Of a DNA stretch of 10,636 bases, positions 1-6,419 are shown piece by piece. The notes under the pieces were generated by a model. The model saw only the letters and a program-made list of their open reading frames with translations. It was not told where the DNA came from and searched no databases. The position numbers and the translations under genes were made by a program. Source of the stretch: Acidobacteriota bacterium (GTDB lineage Bacteria; Acidobacteriota; Terriglobia; Terriglobales; Acidobacteriaceae). The DNA lies in the NCBI GenBank assembly GCA_021778815.1, contig JAJYBW010000089.1, positions 1-10,636 of the forward strand, in the 5' to 3' direction. The stretch's first letter is position 1, and the number at the start of each line of letters is the position of its first letter.

Positions 1-525
1 GCCCGCATCGGCAGCGGCGACGGCCTGGTGCATGCCGAACAGCAACGTCATATTGCAGTGGATTCCTTCTTTTTCCAGGATCTCTGCGGCGCGAACTCCC
101 TCCCAGGTGGAGGCAATCTTGATCAACACGCGCTCGCGGGAAACACCGCCGGCTTCGTACTGCTGAATGATTTCGCGCGCCTGTTCCAGCGTGGCGTCAG
201 TGTCGTAGGAAAGGCGAGCATCCACTTCAGTGGACACGCGACCGGGAATAATTTTCAGAATGCGCTTGCCAAATTCGACCGCGAGACCTTTGAAGGCCAA
301 GTTGGCGACGTCTTTGTCGGATGCGCCCTTGCCAAGCTTCTTCTTGGCTGCCAGCAATACCTGATCCATGATGGGCTGATATTGCGGCATCTGAACGGCG
401 GAGGTGATCAGCGAAGGATTGGTGGTGGAATCCTGCGGCTTGACCTTTTCAATCTCTTCAATCTCGCCTGAATCCGAGACAATCACGGTCATGGCGCGAA
501 GTTGTTCCAGCACTGACTTTGGCAT
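1..525 (-). CDS. tal: Transaldolase, N-terminal 175 residues (cut by window edge)
   Basis: Transaldolase of the non-oxidative pentose phosphate pathway. It moves a dihydroxyacetone unit between sedoheptulose-7-phosphate and glyceraldehyde-3-phosphate through a Schiff base, in the cytoplasm. The visible part aligns by eye with E. coli TalB: the PQDSTTNPSLI stretch (30-40), PGRVSTEVDARLSYDT (94-109), and RVLIKIASTWEGVRAAE (132-148) followed by CNMTLLF (157-163). Family catalytic residues appear as D18, N36, E100, the Schiff-base lysine K136 and T160. The family is usually about 315-320 residues, so a little under half is missing beyond base 1. The ATG at 523-525 is set by AGGAGG at 531-536, five bases upstream. 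It is the last gene of a same-strand block, 188 bp after the pseudo-receiver gene, so it may have its own promoter. No frameshift is visible. Confidence 0.97.
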   Translation of the reverse strand, partial: MPKSVLEQLRAMTVIVSDSGEIEEIEKVKPQDSTTNPSLITSAVQMPQYQPIMDQVLLAAKKKLGKGASDKDVANLAFKGLAVEFGKRILKIIPGRVSTEVDARLSYDTDATLEQAREIIQQYEAGGVSRERVLIKIASTWEGVRAAEILEKEGIHCNMTLLFGMHQAVAAADAG

Positions 526-713
526 TATTTCCTCCTGGCTGCTGCGTTTTCTTGCGATATAAACAGGGTTGCAAACAGCTCGTCCTACTGTATTCGATGC
601 GGTTGATCGCCGACGGAATCAGGCTGACGGACAATTCAAAAAGAATTTTCAGGTTTGCATCGAAATGGAACGGACGGTAGCGCACCACCCTCTTTTTTAG
701 TGTAGTCCGACTG
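526..713. other. Intergenic region upstream of tal
   Basis: These 188 bases separate the pseudo-receiver gene from tal, both on the minus strand. I see the tal ribosome binding site (531-536) and a run of T near the pseudo-receiver stop (on the plus strand, 691-699), but no convincing hairpin or -35/-10 pair. Reading frames here are short and run into tal in another frame, so I do not call a gene. Confidence 0.5.
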
Positions 714-1073
714 CTAATTCGACGTGGAAGCGTTGAAATGGTCTGCCAGCACCTTCAAAATGGCCTGCGGCTCGTGGCTGGGAATCACGTAGTCGACCCC
801 TGGGAGCGCAAGGTTGCCGATCGGCGATAAAGCGATGACCGGAATGCTGGGGCGGATCTCTCGAATTTGCTGCACCACCTCTGCAAAAGGCATGTCTTGC
901 ACATCGAGATGGACGACCACGGCATCGACATCGGGGAAGCGCTTGAAAAGCTTCACTCCCGCGGCACCCCCATAGGCCGTGATGACGTTGTGCTTGGAAG
1001 TTTCGAGGACTAACTTTCGCGCCGAAAGTCCTTCCGGCTGCTCAATCTCAATCATCAATACGATTACGCGCAT
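714..1073 (-). CDS. Small stand-alone receiver-like protein (degenerate pseudo-receiver)
   Basis: A 119-residue protein with the length and alternating hydrophobic strand pattern of a CheY-like receiver domain: strand 1 at 2-8, strand 3 at 51-56 (AVVVHL), strand 4 at 78-83 (PVIALS), strand 5 near 94-97. Receiver domains normally take phosphate on an Asp ending strand 3. Aligned to the usual D-x-hydrophobic-x-x-D pattern, D50-A-V-V-V-H55 puts His at that place, with Asp at 57 and 60 instead. The conserved Lys after strand 5 is replaced by Pro (YVIPS, 95-99). E9 and E11 could supply part of the acidic pocket, and S83 fits the conserved Thr/Ser. No output domain follows. The ATG is supported by AAGGA at 1081-1085, seven bases upstream. 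It lies between a FAH-family gene and tal, with no histidine kinase nearby. I infer phosphorylation-independent signalling or protein binding; the partner is unknown. Confidence 0.8.
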   Translation of the reverse strand: MRVIVLMIEIEQPEGLSARKLVLETSKHNVITAYGGAAGVKLFKRFPDVDAVVVHLDVQDMPFAEVVQQIREIRPSIPVIALSPIGNLALPGVDYVIPSHEPQAILKVLADHFNASTSN

Positions 1074-1177
1074 TTGAATTTCCTTGCCTTGGAGGAAGCT
1101 GCGAGGTTCTCGGCATTTTCAGCGCCGGCTTTGCCCATGATACCGATGGAAGCCAGAGAAGGCGACGATGACGCCGC

Positions 1178-1975
1178 TCAAGCGCTTTCCATCTGGACGG
1201 AGTTTCGAAGGACACCGAGACCGTCGACTTCGACCTCGACAATATCGCCGGACTGCATGGGACCGACACCGGCAGGAGTACCGGTGGGGATCAAATCGCC
1301 TGGAACCAGGGTCATGGCGGCGGAGATATAGCGCAGAAGGGTGGCAATATTGAAGATGAAATCTGTGGTGTTGCCATGCTGTTTGACGGCTCCGTTCAGC
1401 CGCGTGGTGACGGTGATGCCGGCGTCTGGATCGACAGCGTCGGAGACGATGGGGCCAACCGGGCAGAAGGTGTCGAAGCCCTTGGCGCGGGACCATTGAC
1501 CGTCGGTCTTTTGCAGATCGCGGGCGGTGACGTCGTTCACCACCACGTAGCCGCGGATGTAGGGACGCACGTCTTCGCCAGGCTTCAGCTTGTAACAGCT
1601 TCGACCGATGACAATGCCGAGTTCGCCTTCGTAGTCCACTCGCTGGGAGACGCTGGGCACGCGAATGATGCCGCCGGGCGGCAGCAGCGACGACGGCGTT
1701 TTCAGGAAGAGAAGCGGTTCTTTGGGGGGTTCATTGCCGAGCTCGGCCGCGTGGTCGCGATAGTTGCGACCGATGCACACAATCTTCGACGGCGTGACCG
1801 GAGCCAGCAGTGTTAGGGCGGACAGAGGCTGTGCGGGGAAATTTCCAATGAGATGGGAGCCCGCGCGGTCTTCGGACGGTGGCGCGATGACGTGCTCCAT
1901 CCACCACTCGCCCTGACGCTGGAGGACTTCGCCATACTGCGGACCTTGTTCGGTTTGAAAACGGCAATACTGCAC
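1178..1975 (-). CDS. Fumarylacetoacetate hydrolase (FAH) family protein
   Basis: A 265-residue cytoplasmic enzyme of the FAH superfamily, whose members hydrolyse, decarboxylate or isomerise 2-oxo acids with a bound Mg2+ or Mn2+. Residues 1-60 form a variable N-terminal part. The FAH fold begins at KIVCIGRNYRDHAAELG (64-80). The metal-binding acids are visible as E116 and E118 in DYEGELGIVIG and D148 in VVNDVTARDLQ. AKGFDTFCPVGP (164-175) and PTGTPAGVG (230-238) are also family hallmarks. Length and motifs fit the acylpyruvase/oxaloacetate decarboxylase (FAHD1) or hydroxymuconate isomerase branches; the substrate cannot be fixed from sequence. The start is GTG (1973-1975), chosen because AGGAG lies seven bases upstream (1983-1987). 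It begins 33 bp after the stop of the FN3 lipoprotein gene, so the two are probably co-transcribed, although no functional link is obvious. Confidence 0.93.
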   Translation of the reverse strand: MQYCRFQTEQGPQYGEVLQRQGEWWMEHVIAPPSEDRAGSHLIGNFPAQPLSALTLLAPVTPSKIVCIGRNYRDHAAELGNEPPKEPLLFLKTPSSLLPPGGIIRVPSVSQRVDYEGELGIVIGRSCYKLKPGEDVRPYIRGYVVVNDVTARDLQKTDGQWSRAKGFDTFCPVGPIVSDAVDPDAGITVTTRLNGAVKQHGNTTDFIFNIATLLRYISAAMTLVPGDLIPTGTPAGVGPMQSGDIVEVEVDGLGVLRNSVQMESA

Positions 1976-2008
1976 GAGGATGCTCCTTTTACTGGCACGA
2001 CGGGTGGG

Positions 2009-3190
2009 TTAGGAGGTTGGGACGGTGACGGTGACCTCCGCAGATCGAGGGCTTTCGTTGCCGGATGTATCGACGGCGGTGACCGCATAGGAGTAGGTCC
2101 GGCCAGGCTGCAGGTGAACATCGCGGTAGGCTGGGGCGACAATCGCGCCGGTGGCGGAGTCTCCTTCCGGGGCGATGCGGTGCATGGGCTGATTGGTTGT
2201 GACATCGAGGCGATAGACGCGGTACTGCGCCAGGTCAGGTTCCGTATTCGCGGACCAGGAAAGATCGACTTCCGGGGCGCCATTGTTCATCACGGCGGAA
2301 ATCGGAATTGCAACAAGGCCGGAAGGCGCGGAGGGCGGGAAGGTGTCGCGGGTGGCGACCTGGAGGGCGGGGCTTTGAGAGCTGTCGAGCTGCAACGTCT
2401 GCTGACCGACCTGCTGTTGAACGACGCGGCTGACACTGTAGGTATATTGAAGACCAAACTGGGCAGTGGCGTCGAGCGCGATTCCGGGATCGGTGGCGGC
2501 CGTATGCTGCGCATCGGGCGGCAGCAGGCGAACGCGAAATTTCTGCTTCACTGGTGCAGTCGACCGGCGGAGAGGGCTAAGAGTTTTCGGCTTGGCTGGT
2601 TGGGGCGCAACGGCGGGCGTCACTAATGTGCGATCAATCTGAATGCTGGTGTCCGGCGACAGATTGGGCACGGGCTGCCAACGCAGTATCACTCCGCGCG
2701 CGACCACCTGGGCGGAAAGATCTCGTACCTCTGGCGGCGCTGCCCCGGCCAGGAGGCTGGCGGCATTCGATGGGCCTGCGGTTTTGCCATGCTTGTTGAT
2801 GCCGAAGATGCGATAAGAAATGAGACGAACCGGTCCGGTCGTGAGCGCCGGTGGAAGCACGTCCGTATAGGTGGCGGGTTTATCCGGGACGGCGGAAATG
2901 GTGGCAATGGTTTCGCATTGCGCAGAGGGCTGGGGTTGGCGACACAGGCGAAGCTGCACCATCCCTTTCAGCTTCAGACGATCGGTATTTTCGTTGGGCG
3001 ACGTCCAAGCCAGGTCAACCTGGTTGCCGGTTCGACTCGCGGTCAGGTTTGAAATCGTTTTGGGCAGGTCCAGCGATGGAGGCGAAGGGGCGGCTGCCAT
3101 GCCACATCCCAGCAGCAGAAGCGACGAGGCCGCAATCGACAGGGACGCGAGCACCGCCACTCGACAAAGGAGCGGCCGCTTGCGACGCAT
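2009..3190 (-). CDS. Predicted lipoprotein with three fibronectin type III-like domains
   Basis: A 393-residue exported protein. The N-terminus has a basic RRKR stretch (2-5), a hydrophobic segment (11-27) and the lipobox LLGC with C29, so a lipid-anchored envelope protein is predicted. The mature part contains three beta-rich FN3-like modules, at about 43-147, 152-282 and 285-391. The third is the clearest: PPSAPSGLVAI, VDLSWSANTEPDLAQYRVYR, and YSYAVTAVDTSGNESPRS are typical FN3 strands. The second carries a Pro/Lys-rich insert near 193-215. No catalytic motif is seen; a binding or structural role is inferred. The open frame continues upstream to 3541, but that part is antisense-like composition overlapping the epimerase gene, so I start at the ATG that begins the signal peptide. 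This ATG lacks a Shine-Dalgarno sequence; an in-frame ATT at 3227-3229 has GGAGGG seven bases upstream and is an alternative start. Confidence 0.83.
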   Translation of the reverse strand: MRRKRPLLCRVAVLASLSIAASSLLLLGCGMAAAPSPPSLDLPKTISNLTASRTGNQVDLAWTSPNENTDRLKLKGMVQLRLCRQPQPSAQCETIATISAVPDKPATYTDVLPPALTTGPVRLISYRIFGINKHGKTAGPSNAASLLAGAAPPEVRDLSAQVVARGVILRWQPVPNLSPDTSIQIDRTLVTPAVAPQPAKPKTLSPLRRSTAPVKQKFRVRLLPPDAQHTAATDPGIALDATAQFGLQYTYSVSRVVQQQVGQQTLQLDSSQSPALQVATRDTFPPSAPSGLVAIPISAVMNNGAPEVDLSWSANTEPDLAQYRVYRLDVTTNQPMHRIAPEGDSATGAIVAPAYRDVHLQPGRTYSYAVTAVDTSGNESPRSAEVTVTVPTS

Positions 3191-3311
3191 GGGTTGCGGA
3201 ATGGGGAACGGATTGCTGCCCGGACGAATCGAGACGCCCTCCAAAAAAGAGAAAGAAAAAGGCTTGCGATTTTCAGCGTAGCAGAGTTGGAGGGTGGCGA
3301 GGGGGCGCGGA
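3191..3311 (-). promoter_or_regulatory. Leader of the FN3 lipoprotein: pyrimidine tract plus a strong Shine-Dalgarno
   Basis: Read on the minus strand, this gap holds a T-rich pyrimidine tract (about 3243-3263) immediately followed by GGAGGG (3237-3242). No ATG, GTG or TTG lies at normal distance from that site. The only in-frame codon well placed is ATT (3227-3229, spacer seven bases), which would add 13 residues (IRPGSNPFPIPQP) before the annotated Met. The annotated ATG is 46 bases from the GGAGGG. I see no clear terminator for the epimerase gene here. Confidence 0.4.
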
Positions 3312-4226
3312 TCAGAGGGGCAAAACTTGCTGCAAAGCGTCTTGCAGCGTCGGCAGTTTGAAGACAAAACCCGCCTGCAACAGCTTGGCGGGGATAGCGC
3401 GCGTACTGGAGAGCAAGGCGGCGTCGGCCATTTCTCCAAAGGCCATTCGCAGGACAAAGGCCGGTGCGGGCAAGATTGCGAGCCGATGCAAATGATGGGC
3501 CAGGGCCAGGGTGAATTCCGCATTGGTAACGGGATTGGCAACGACGTTAACGGGGCCGTGGACCTGGTGGTGGTTCATGCAGAAGTCGACAATTTCGATC
3601 AGCGTGGGCATTGCAATCCAACTCATCCATTCACGGCCGTTCCCCAGATTGCCACCCAGGCCGAGGCGAAACAGGGGAAGCATTTTTGCAAGCGCGCCGC
3701 CTTCGCGGGTAAGAACGACTCCAAAGCGAAGGTGGACCACTCGAATTCCCAGGTCGATCGCGGCGTCGGCGGTGGCCTCCCACTCCCGGCATACGTCAGC
3801 GAGGAAGCCGTGGCCGGCAGCGGAATCTTCCGTCAGAATTTCATCCCCACGGTTGCCATAGAAGCCGACGGCAGAGGCGCAAAGCAGGACTTCAGGACGC
3901 TGCTCCAGATGCGATAACAACTCGACCATTGCTTGAGTTGTGCGGATGCGGCTATCGCGAATTCTTTGCTTCTTGGCGGTGGTCCATCGACCGTCCATCA
4001 GGTTGTCACCCGATAGCAGGAGGGCTGCGCGAATACCACTCAGCCGGCGCATGTCCTCGCGAAATTGAAAATGGTAGGGGTCCCAGAAATATTCCGGACT
4101 GCCGGGCTGCGCCGTGTGGCGTGTCAGGGTGGCGCAGGAAACTGCGTTGGCCTGGAAGTGCCGGTGCAGCGATTGGCCCACGAGACCGGACGCGCCGGCA
4201 ATCACAACCTGAGGAAAGATTTCCAT
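3312..4226 (-). CDS. TIGR01777-family SDR epimerase (YfcH / SDR39U1-like)
   Basis: A 304-residue extended-type short-chain dehydrogenase/reductase related to E. coli YfcH and to the SulA-like/SDR39U1 proteins, often labelled nucleoside-diphosphate sugar epimerase. The NAD(P)-binding glycine motif is GASGLVG (11-17) after a beta strand. Family hallmarks are LSGDNLMDGRWT (71-82), SAVGFYGNRGDEILTE (118-133), FLADVCREWE (141-150), and LRFGVVL with GGALAKMLPLFRLGLGG (166-192) followed by GNGREWMSWI (195-204). The true substrate of the family is not established. I chose the ATG at 4224-4226 because it lies directly before the Rossmann strand and gives the usual length of about 300. The frame is open back to a TTG at 4275-4277, which would add 17 residues and also lacks a ribosome binding site. 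It heads the minus-strand block and diverges from the XRE-cupin regulator, 274 bp away. Confidence 0.93.
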   Translation of the reverse strand: MEIFPQVVIAGASGLVGQSLHRHFQANAVSCATLTRHTAQPGSPEYFWDPYHFQFREDMRRLSGIRAALLLSGDNLMDGRWTTAKKQRIRDSRIRTTQAMVELLSHLEQRPEVLLCASAVGFYGNRGDEILTEDSAAGHGFLADVCREWEATADAAIDLGIRVVHLRFGVVLTREGGALAKMLPLFRLGLGGNLGNGREWMSWIAMPTLIEIVDFCMNHHQVHGPVNVVANPVTNAEFTLALAHHLHRLAILPAPAFVLRMAFGEMADAALLSSTRAIPAKLLQAGFVFKLPTLQDALQQVLPL

Positions 4227-4433
4227 GACCACTTCGGACACTACGTCGTTTGGTGCCGATGCAGAGTTGGATGCCAAAACGGCTGCGGCGAGGAAATCGG
4301 GCTATCTGGGGGCAGCCGAAGGGTTAACAGTCTTATTGATTTTGTCGAGGCAAATTGTGACCTCATGAACATTTGAAAGTATCAGCCGGAGGTGGTTGCG
4401 AAACCAGCCGGGAAACGAGCGTACCATTGTTTA

Positions 4434-4464
4434 TATCATGACAATCTATTCCAGTGTCATGACA
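4434..4464. promoter_or_regulatory. Probable operator: two palindromes two helical turns apart
   Basis: A perfect 10-base palindrome, TGTCATGACA, lies at 4455-4464. A near copy differing at one base, TATCATGACA, lies at 4434-4443. The start-to-start distance is exactly 21 bp, so both sites face the same side of the helix, as expected for two HTH dimers binding together. They lie 37 to 67 bp upstream of the XRE-cupin start codon in the divergent region. The upstream copy overlaps two possible -10 elements, TATCAT on the plus strand (4434-4439) and TATAAA on the minus strand (4430-4435); neither has a good -35 at ideal spacing. I infer autoregulation by the adjacent regulator, possibly with control of the epimerase side. 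A further TCATGA core at 4363-4368 is weaker because that hexamer recurs elsewhere in the window. Confidence 0.6.
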
Positions 4465-4480
4465 AAAGACGCAATGTAGT

Positions 4481-4487
4481 GAGGAGG
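4481..4487 (+). promoter_or_regulatory. Unusually distant ribosome binding site of the XRE-cupin gene
   Basis: GAGGAGG is a near-perfect Shine-Dalgarno but ends 13 bases before the ATG at 4501, against a usual 5 to 9. An in-frame TAA at 4492-4494 excludes an upstream start between them. Initiation may be less efficient than the motif alone suggests. Confidence 0.55.
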
Positions 4488-4500
4488 CATCTAAACATTT

Positions 4501-5328
4501 ATGGAAACGCCCGAGATGGAAAAAGCAACCTCCCTTACGAACCCCGCGCAACAGATTGATCCAGAAACCGCCGAATCCTTTATTGGGGAAAAGAAAATCG
4601 GCGAACGGATCAAGCGCCTACGCCTGAAGAAATCCATGGGTCTGGTCGAACTGGGAAAGCATACGGGACTTTCCGCCAGCTTTTTGTCACAGTTGGAGAC
4701 TGGCCGGGTGGTTCCGACGCTGCGGAACCTGGCTCGCATCGCCATGGTGTTCAGCAAAGACCTTTCTTACTTCTTCGATCCTGAGCCGCGCACCCTGTTT
4801 CGCGTGCATCGGCAATCGGAGCGAGTGCGTTTGCCTCAGAGTGGCGTCGACGATCCAACCTACTTTTTTGAGAGCCTGGGCTACCTGGTTCCAGATCGCA
4901 CGCTGGATCCATACCTAGCAGAATTTATTCCGCTCAAGAAAGGCGTGGAAGTTCGCTCGCACGTTCACCCAGGATTTGAATTTCTATACGTACTGGGCGG
5001 AGAGATGGAGATCCGGCACGGTTCGCAGAATTACATTCTGGCGCCAGGGGACTCTGTGTATTTTGATGCCAGCACTCCGCACAGCTATCACTGTTCCGGG
5101 ACAGAAAATGCGCGGGTCATTATAGTGACGCAGCACCAGGCCGTGATGGCGCAGCCGTCGATGAACCTGCGGCCGCTGGGAACCGCGCTGAGCGGAGCAT
5201 TTCGAAGTGGCGCTTCCGCACCACAAGAAAAACGCGCGCCCGGAAAGCAAGAAGCAGCGCCGACACAGCGCACCATAATTACGCGAGGAAAAACGCCGCG
5301 CAACGCTGAAATGGAATCTCCGATCTAG
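4501..5328 (+). CDS. XRE-family transcriptional regulator with C-terminal cupin sensor domain
   Basis: A 275-residue regulator of the HTH plus cupin architecture (PuuR/SutR type). A 30-residue polar N-terminal extension precedes an XRE helix-turn-helix at about 34-92, with IGERIKRLRLKKSMGLVELG, then TGLSASFLSQLETGRVVPTL as recognition segment. A linker leads to a cupin_2 barrel at about 135-212. The cupin metal ligands are all present: H154 and H156 (SHVHPGFE), E160, and H194 (TPHSYHC), with the APGD turn at 181-184, so a metal- or small-ligand-binding sensor is expected. The last 60 residues are Ala, Arg, Lys and Pro rich and probably disordered. Members usually repress or activate neighbouring amine, amino acid or sulfur metabolism genes; none is adjacent here, so the ligand is unknown. 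It sits behind a phased palindrome pair (4434-4464), suggesting autoregulation, and is followed by an intrinsic terminator. Confidence 0.94.
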   Translation: METPEMEKATSLTNPAQQIDPETAESFIGEKKIGERIKRLRLKKSMGLVELGKHTGLSASFLSQLETGRVVPTLRNLARIAMVFSKDLSYFFDPEPRTLFRVHRQSERVRLPQSGVDDPTYFFESLGYLVPDRTLDPYLAEFIPLKKGVEVRSHVHPGFEFLYVLGGEMEIRHGSQNYILAPGDSVYFDASTPHSYHCSGTENARVIIVTQHQAVMAQPSMNLRPLGTALSGAFRSGASAPQEKRAPGKQEAAPTQRTIITRGKTPRNAEMESPI

Positions 5329-5363
5329 CGGATGAAGGGTGCGATTGGCGGATCCTAATCCTA

Positions 5364-5386
5364 AGGAGAGACGAGCAATCTCTCCT
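5364..5386. terminator. Hairpin in the convergent XRE-cupin / SPFH gap
   Basis: AGGAGAGA (5364-5371) and TCTCTCCT (5379-5386) form a perfect 8 bp stem with a seven-base loop. It lies 35 bases after the XRE-cupin stop and 26 bases past the SPFH stop on the other strand. No clear T tract follows on either strand, only TTAGGATT on the minus side, so it may be a weak terminator for the SPFH gene or an RNA 3'-end stabilising hairpin. Confidence 0.45.
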
Positions 5387-5396
5387 GCGTAGATGA

Positions 5397-5427
5397 GACC
5401 TGGCCTTTGCGGTCAGGTCGTTTTCTT
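5397..5427 (+). terminator. Rho-independent terminator of the XRE-cupin gene
   Basis: GACCTGGCC (5397-5405) pairs with GGTCAGGTC (5411-5419) in a 9 bp stem with one G-U wobble, a five-base loop and a following GTTTTCTT tract (5420-5427). Orientation is forward, ending the XRE-cupin transcript. The right half lies inside the last codons of the convergent SPFH gene. On the minus strand the wobble becomes an A-C mismatch and there is no T tract, so it acts in one direction. Confidence 0.75.
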
Positions 5428-6330
5428 GGTGACGCGTCCGGCAAGCAATGCGTTCGTCATGGTGGCCTGAAAATTCTCCAACCCCTCTGGACCCGCAGGC
5501 ATAAACACCATGGTGGAGTTGGTTGAGCCACCCACGACGCGCAACATATCTGTCCAGTTAGTAAACAGCAACAGGAAACTGGCGCCCACATCATCCAGGT
5601 CGGTTCCCTGCTTCACCTTGGTGATGGCCTGTTCCCATCCTTCGGCAATGGCGGAGCGCTCCTGCGCGACTCCGACACCTTCCAGCCGCTTCACTTCGGC
5701 GTCGGCCTGGGCCTGGCGGACTTTCAGAATATATTCCGCATCTCCCTGGGCCTGATTGGCAACCGCGAGACGCGTCTGCTCATTGATGCGGTTCATCGCG
5801 GTCTTTACGCCTTCATTGGGAATAATGTCGGTAATCAACACCTTGACAATTTCGTAGCCGAAATCTTTCATCTCCGCTGACAACTCGACGGTGGCGCGCT
5901 GGGCAATCGCCGGCTGATTCAAGAACACGTCATCCAGCGTCGTCTCTGGAATGTGCCCCAGAAGAATGTTGTACAGGTAGGATTCGATCTGGCTTTTCGG
6001 GTTCGCCAGCTTATAGTAGGCGTCCTTAATCGACTGCGGCGTGTCGATGATGCGGTATTGCACCTTGACCGGCAGTTGAACAAAGACATTGTCTTTGGTT
6101 TTGGTTTCAATCGACCCTTCCAGCTGAAAGGTGACCAGGCTGACTTGATTTCTGGTTTCGACAAATGGCAGCTTGAAGTTCAATCCGGGCTCGGCCACGC
6201 GATTGAATTTTCCAAATCGCTCGATCACAGCGGCAGTCTGCGTGCGCACTGAAAAAAACGAACCGAGGATAGTGGAAATGATGAACAGCGCCAAGACTGC
6301 CAAGAATATGTACAACAGGGTATCGGCCAT
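5413..6330 (-). CDS. SPFH/band-7 domain membrane protein (stomatin/HIR-like)
   Basis: A 305-residue membrane-anchored SPFH protein. An N-terminal hydrophobic helix (about 5-27) is followed by the band-7 domain from SVRTQTAAVIERFGKFNRV (27-45) and PGLNFKLPFVE (48-58) to about 185. A charged, Ala/Gln-rich region at about 183-240 (ANQAQGDAEYILKVRQAQAD, then AEVKRLEGVGVAQ) is the coiled-coil flotillin-like part. Overall it resembles plant hypersensitive-induced response proteins and bacterial QmcA-type proteins, which oligomerise in membrane microdomains and often assist proteases. The ATG is backed by AGGAGG at 6338-6343, seven bases upstream. The usual NfeD-type partner is not next to it. It lies 89 bp after the metallophosphoesterase gene on the same strand and could share its transcript. 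Its 3' end overlaps the terminator of the convergent XRE-cupin gene. The family call is firm; its task in this cell is not known. Confidence 0.95.
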   Translation of the reverse strand: MADTLLYIFLAVLALFIISTILGSFFSVRTQTAAVIERFGKFNRVAEPGLNFKLPFVETRNQVSLVTFQLEGSIETKTKDNVFVQLPVKVQYRIIDTPQSIKDAYYKLANPKSQIESYLYNILLGHIPETTLDDVFLNQPAIAQRATVELSAEMKDFGYEIVKVLITDIIPNEGVKTAMNRINEQTRLAVANQAQGDAEYILKVRQAQADAEVKRLEGVGVAQERSAIAEGWEQAITKVKQGTDLDDVGASFLLLFTNWTDMLRVVGGSTNSTMVFMPAGPEGLENFQATMTNALLAGRVTKKTT

Positions 6331-6419
6331 CGTGATTCCTCCTGATTGCTTTCCGCTTCCGTCCAGATACTTTTAGCGAGTGTACGCGGAAACGGGGAGG
6401 AAAGCTGGGGGCGGCCGAT

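Noticed and set aside
28..471. Plus-strand open frame of 147 codons opposite tal
   Set aside because: Antisense shadow of transaldolase, whose minus-strand product matches the family throughout.
1853..2626. Plus-strand open frame of 257 codons opposite the FAH and FN3 lipoprotein genes
   Set aside because: Gly/Arg-rich shadow composition with no domain; it crosses the boundary of two well-supported minus-strand genes.
3191..3541. Upstream extension of the FN3 lipoprotein frame to 3541
   Set aside because: It would overlap the 3' end of the epimerase gene by about 230 bases, is Pro/Cys/Ser-rich without structure, and would bury the lipoprotein signal peptide inside the protein.
4227..4277. 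TTG start adding 17 residues to the epimerase
   Set aside because: No ribosome binding site, the added residues are not part of the Rossmann fold, and the ATG at 4226 gives the normal family length.
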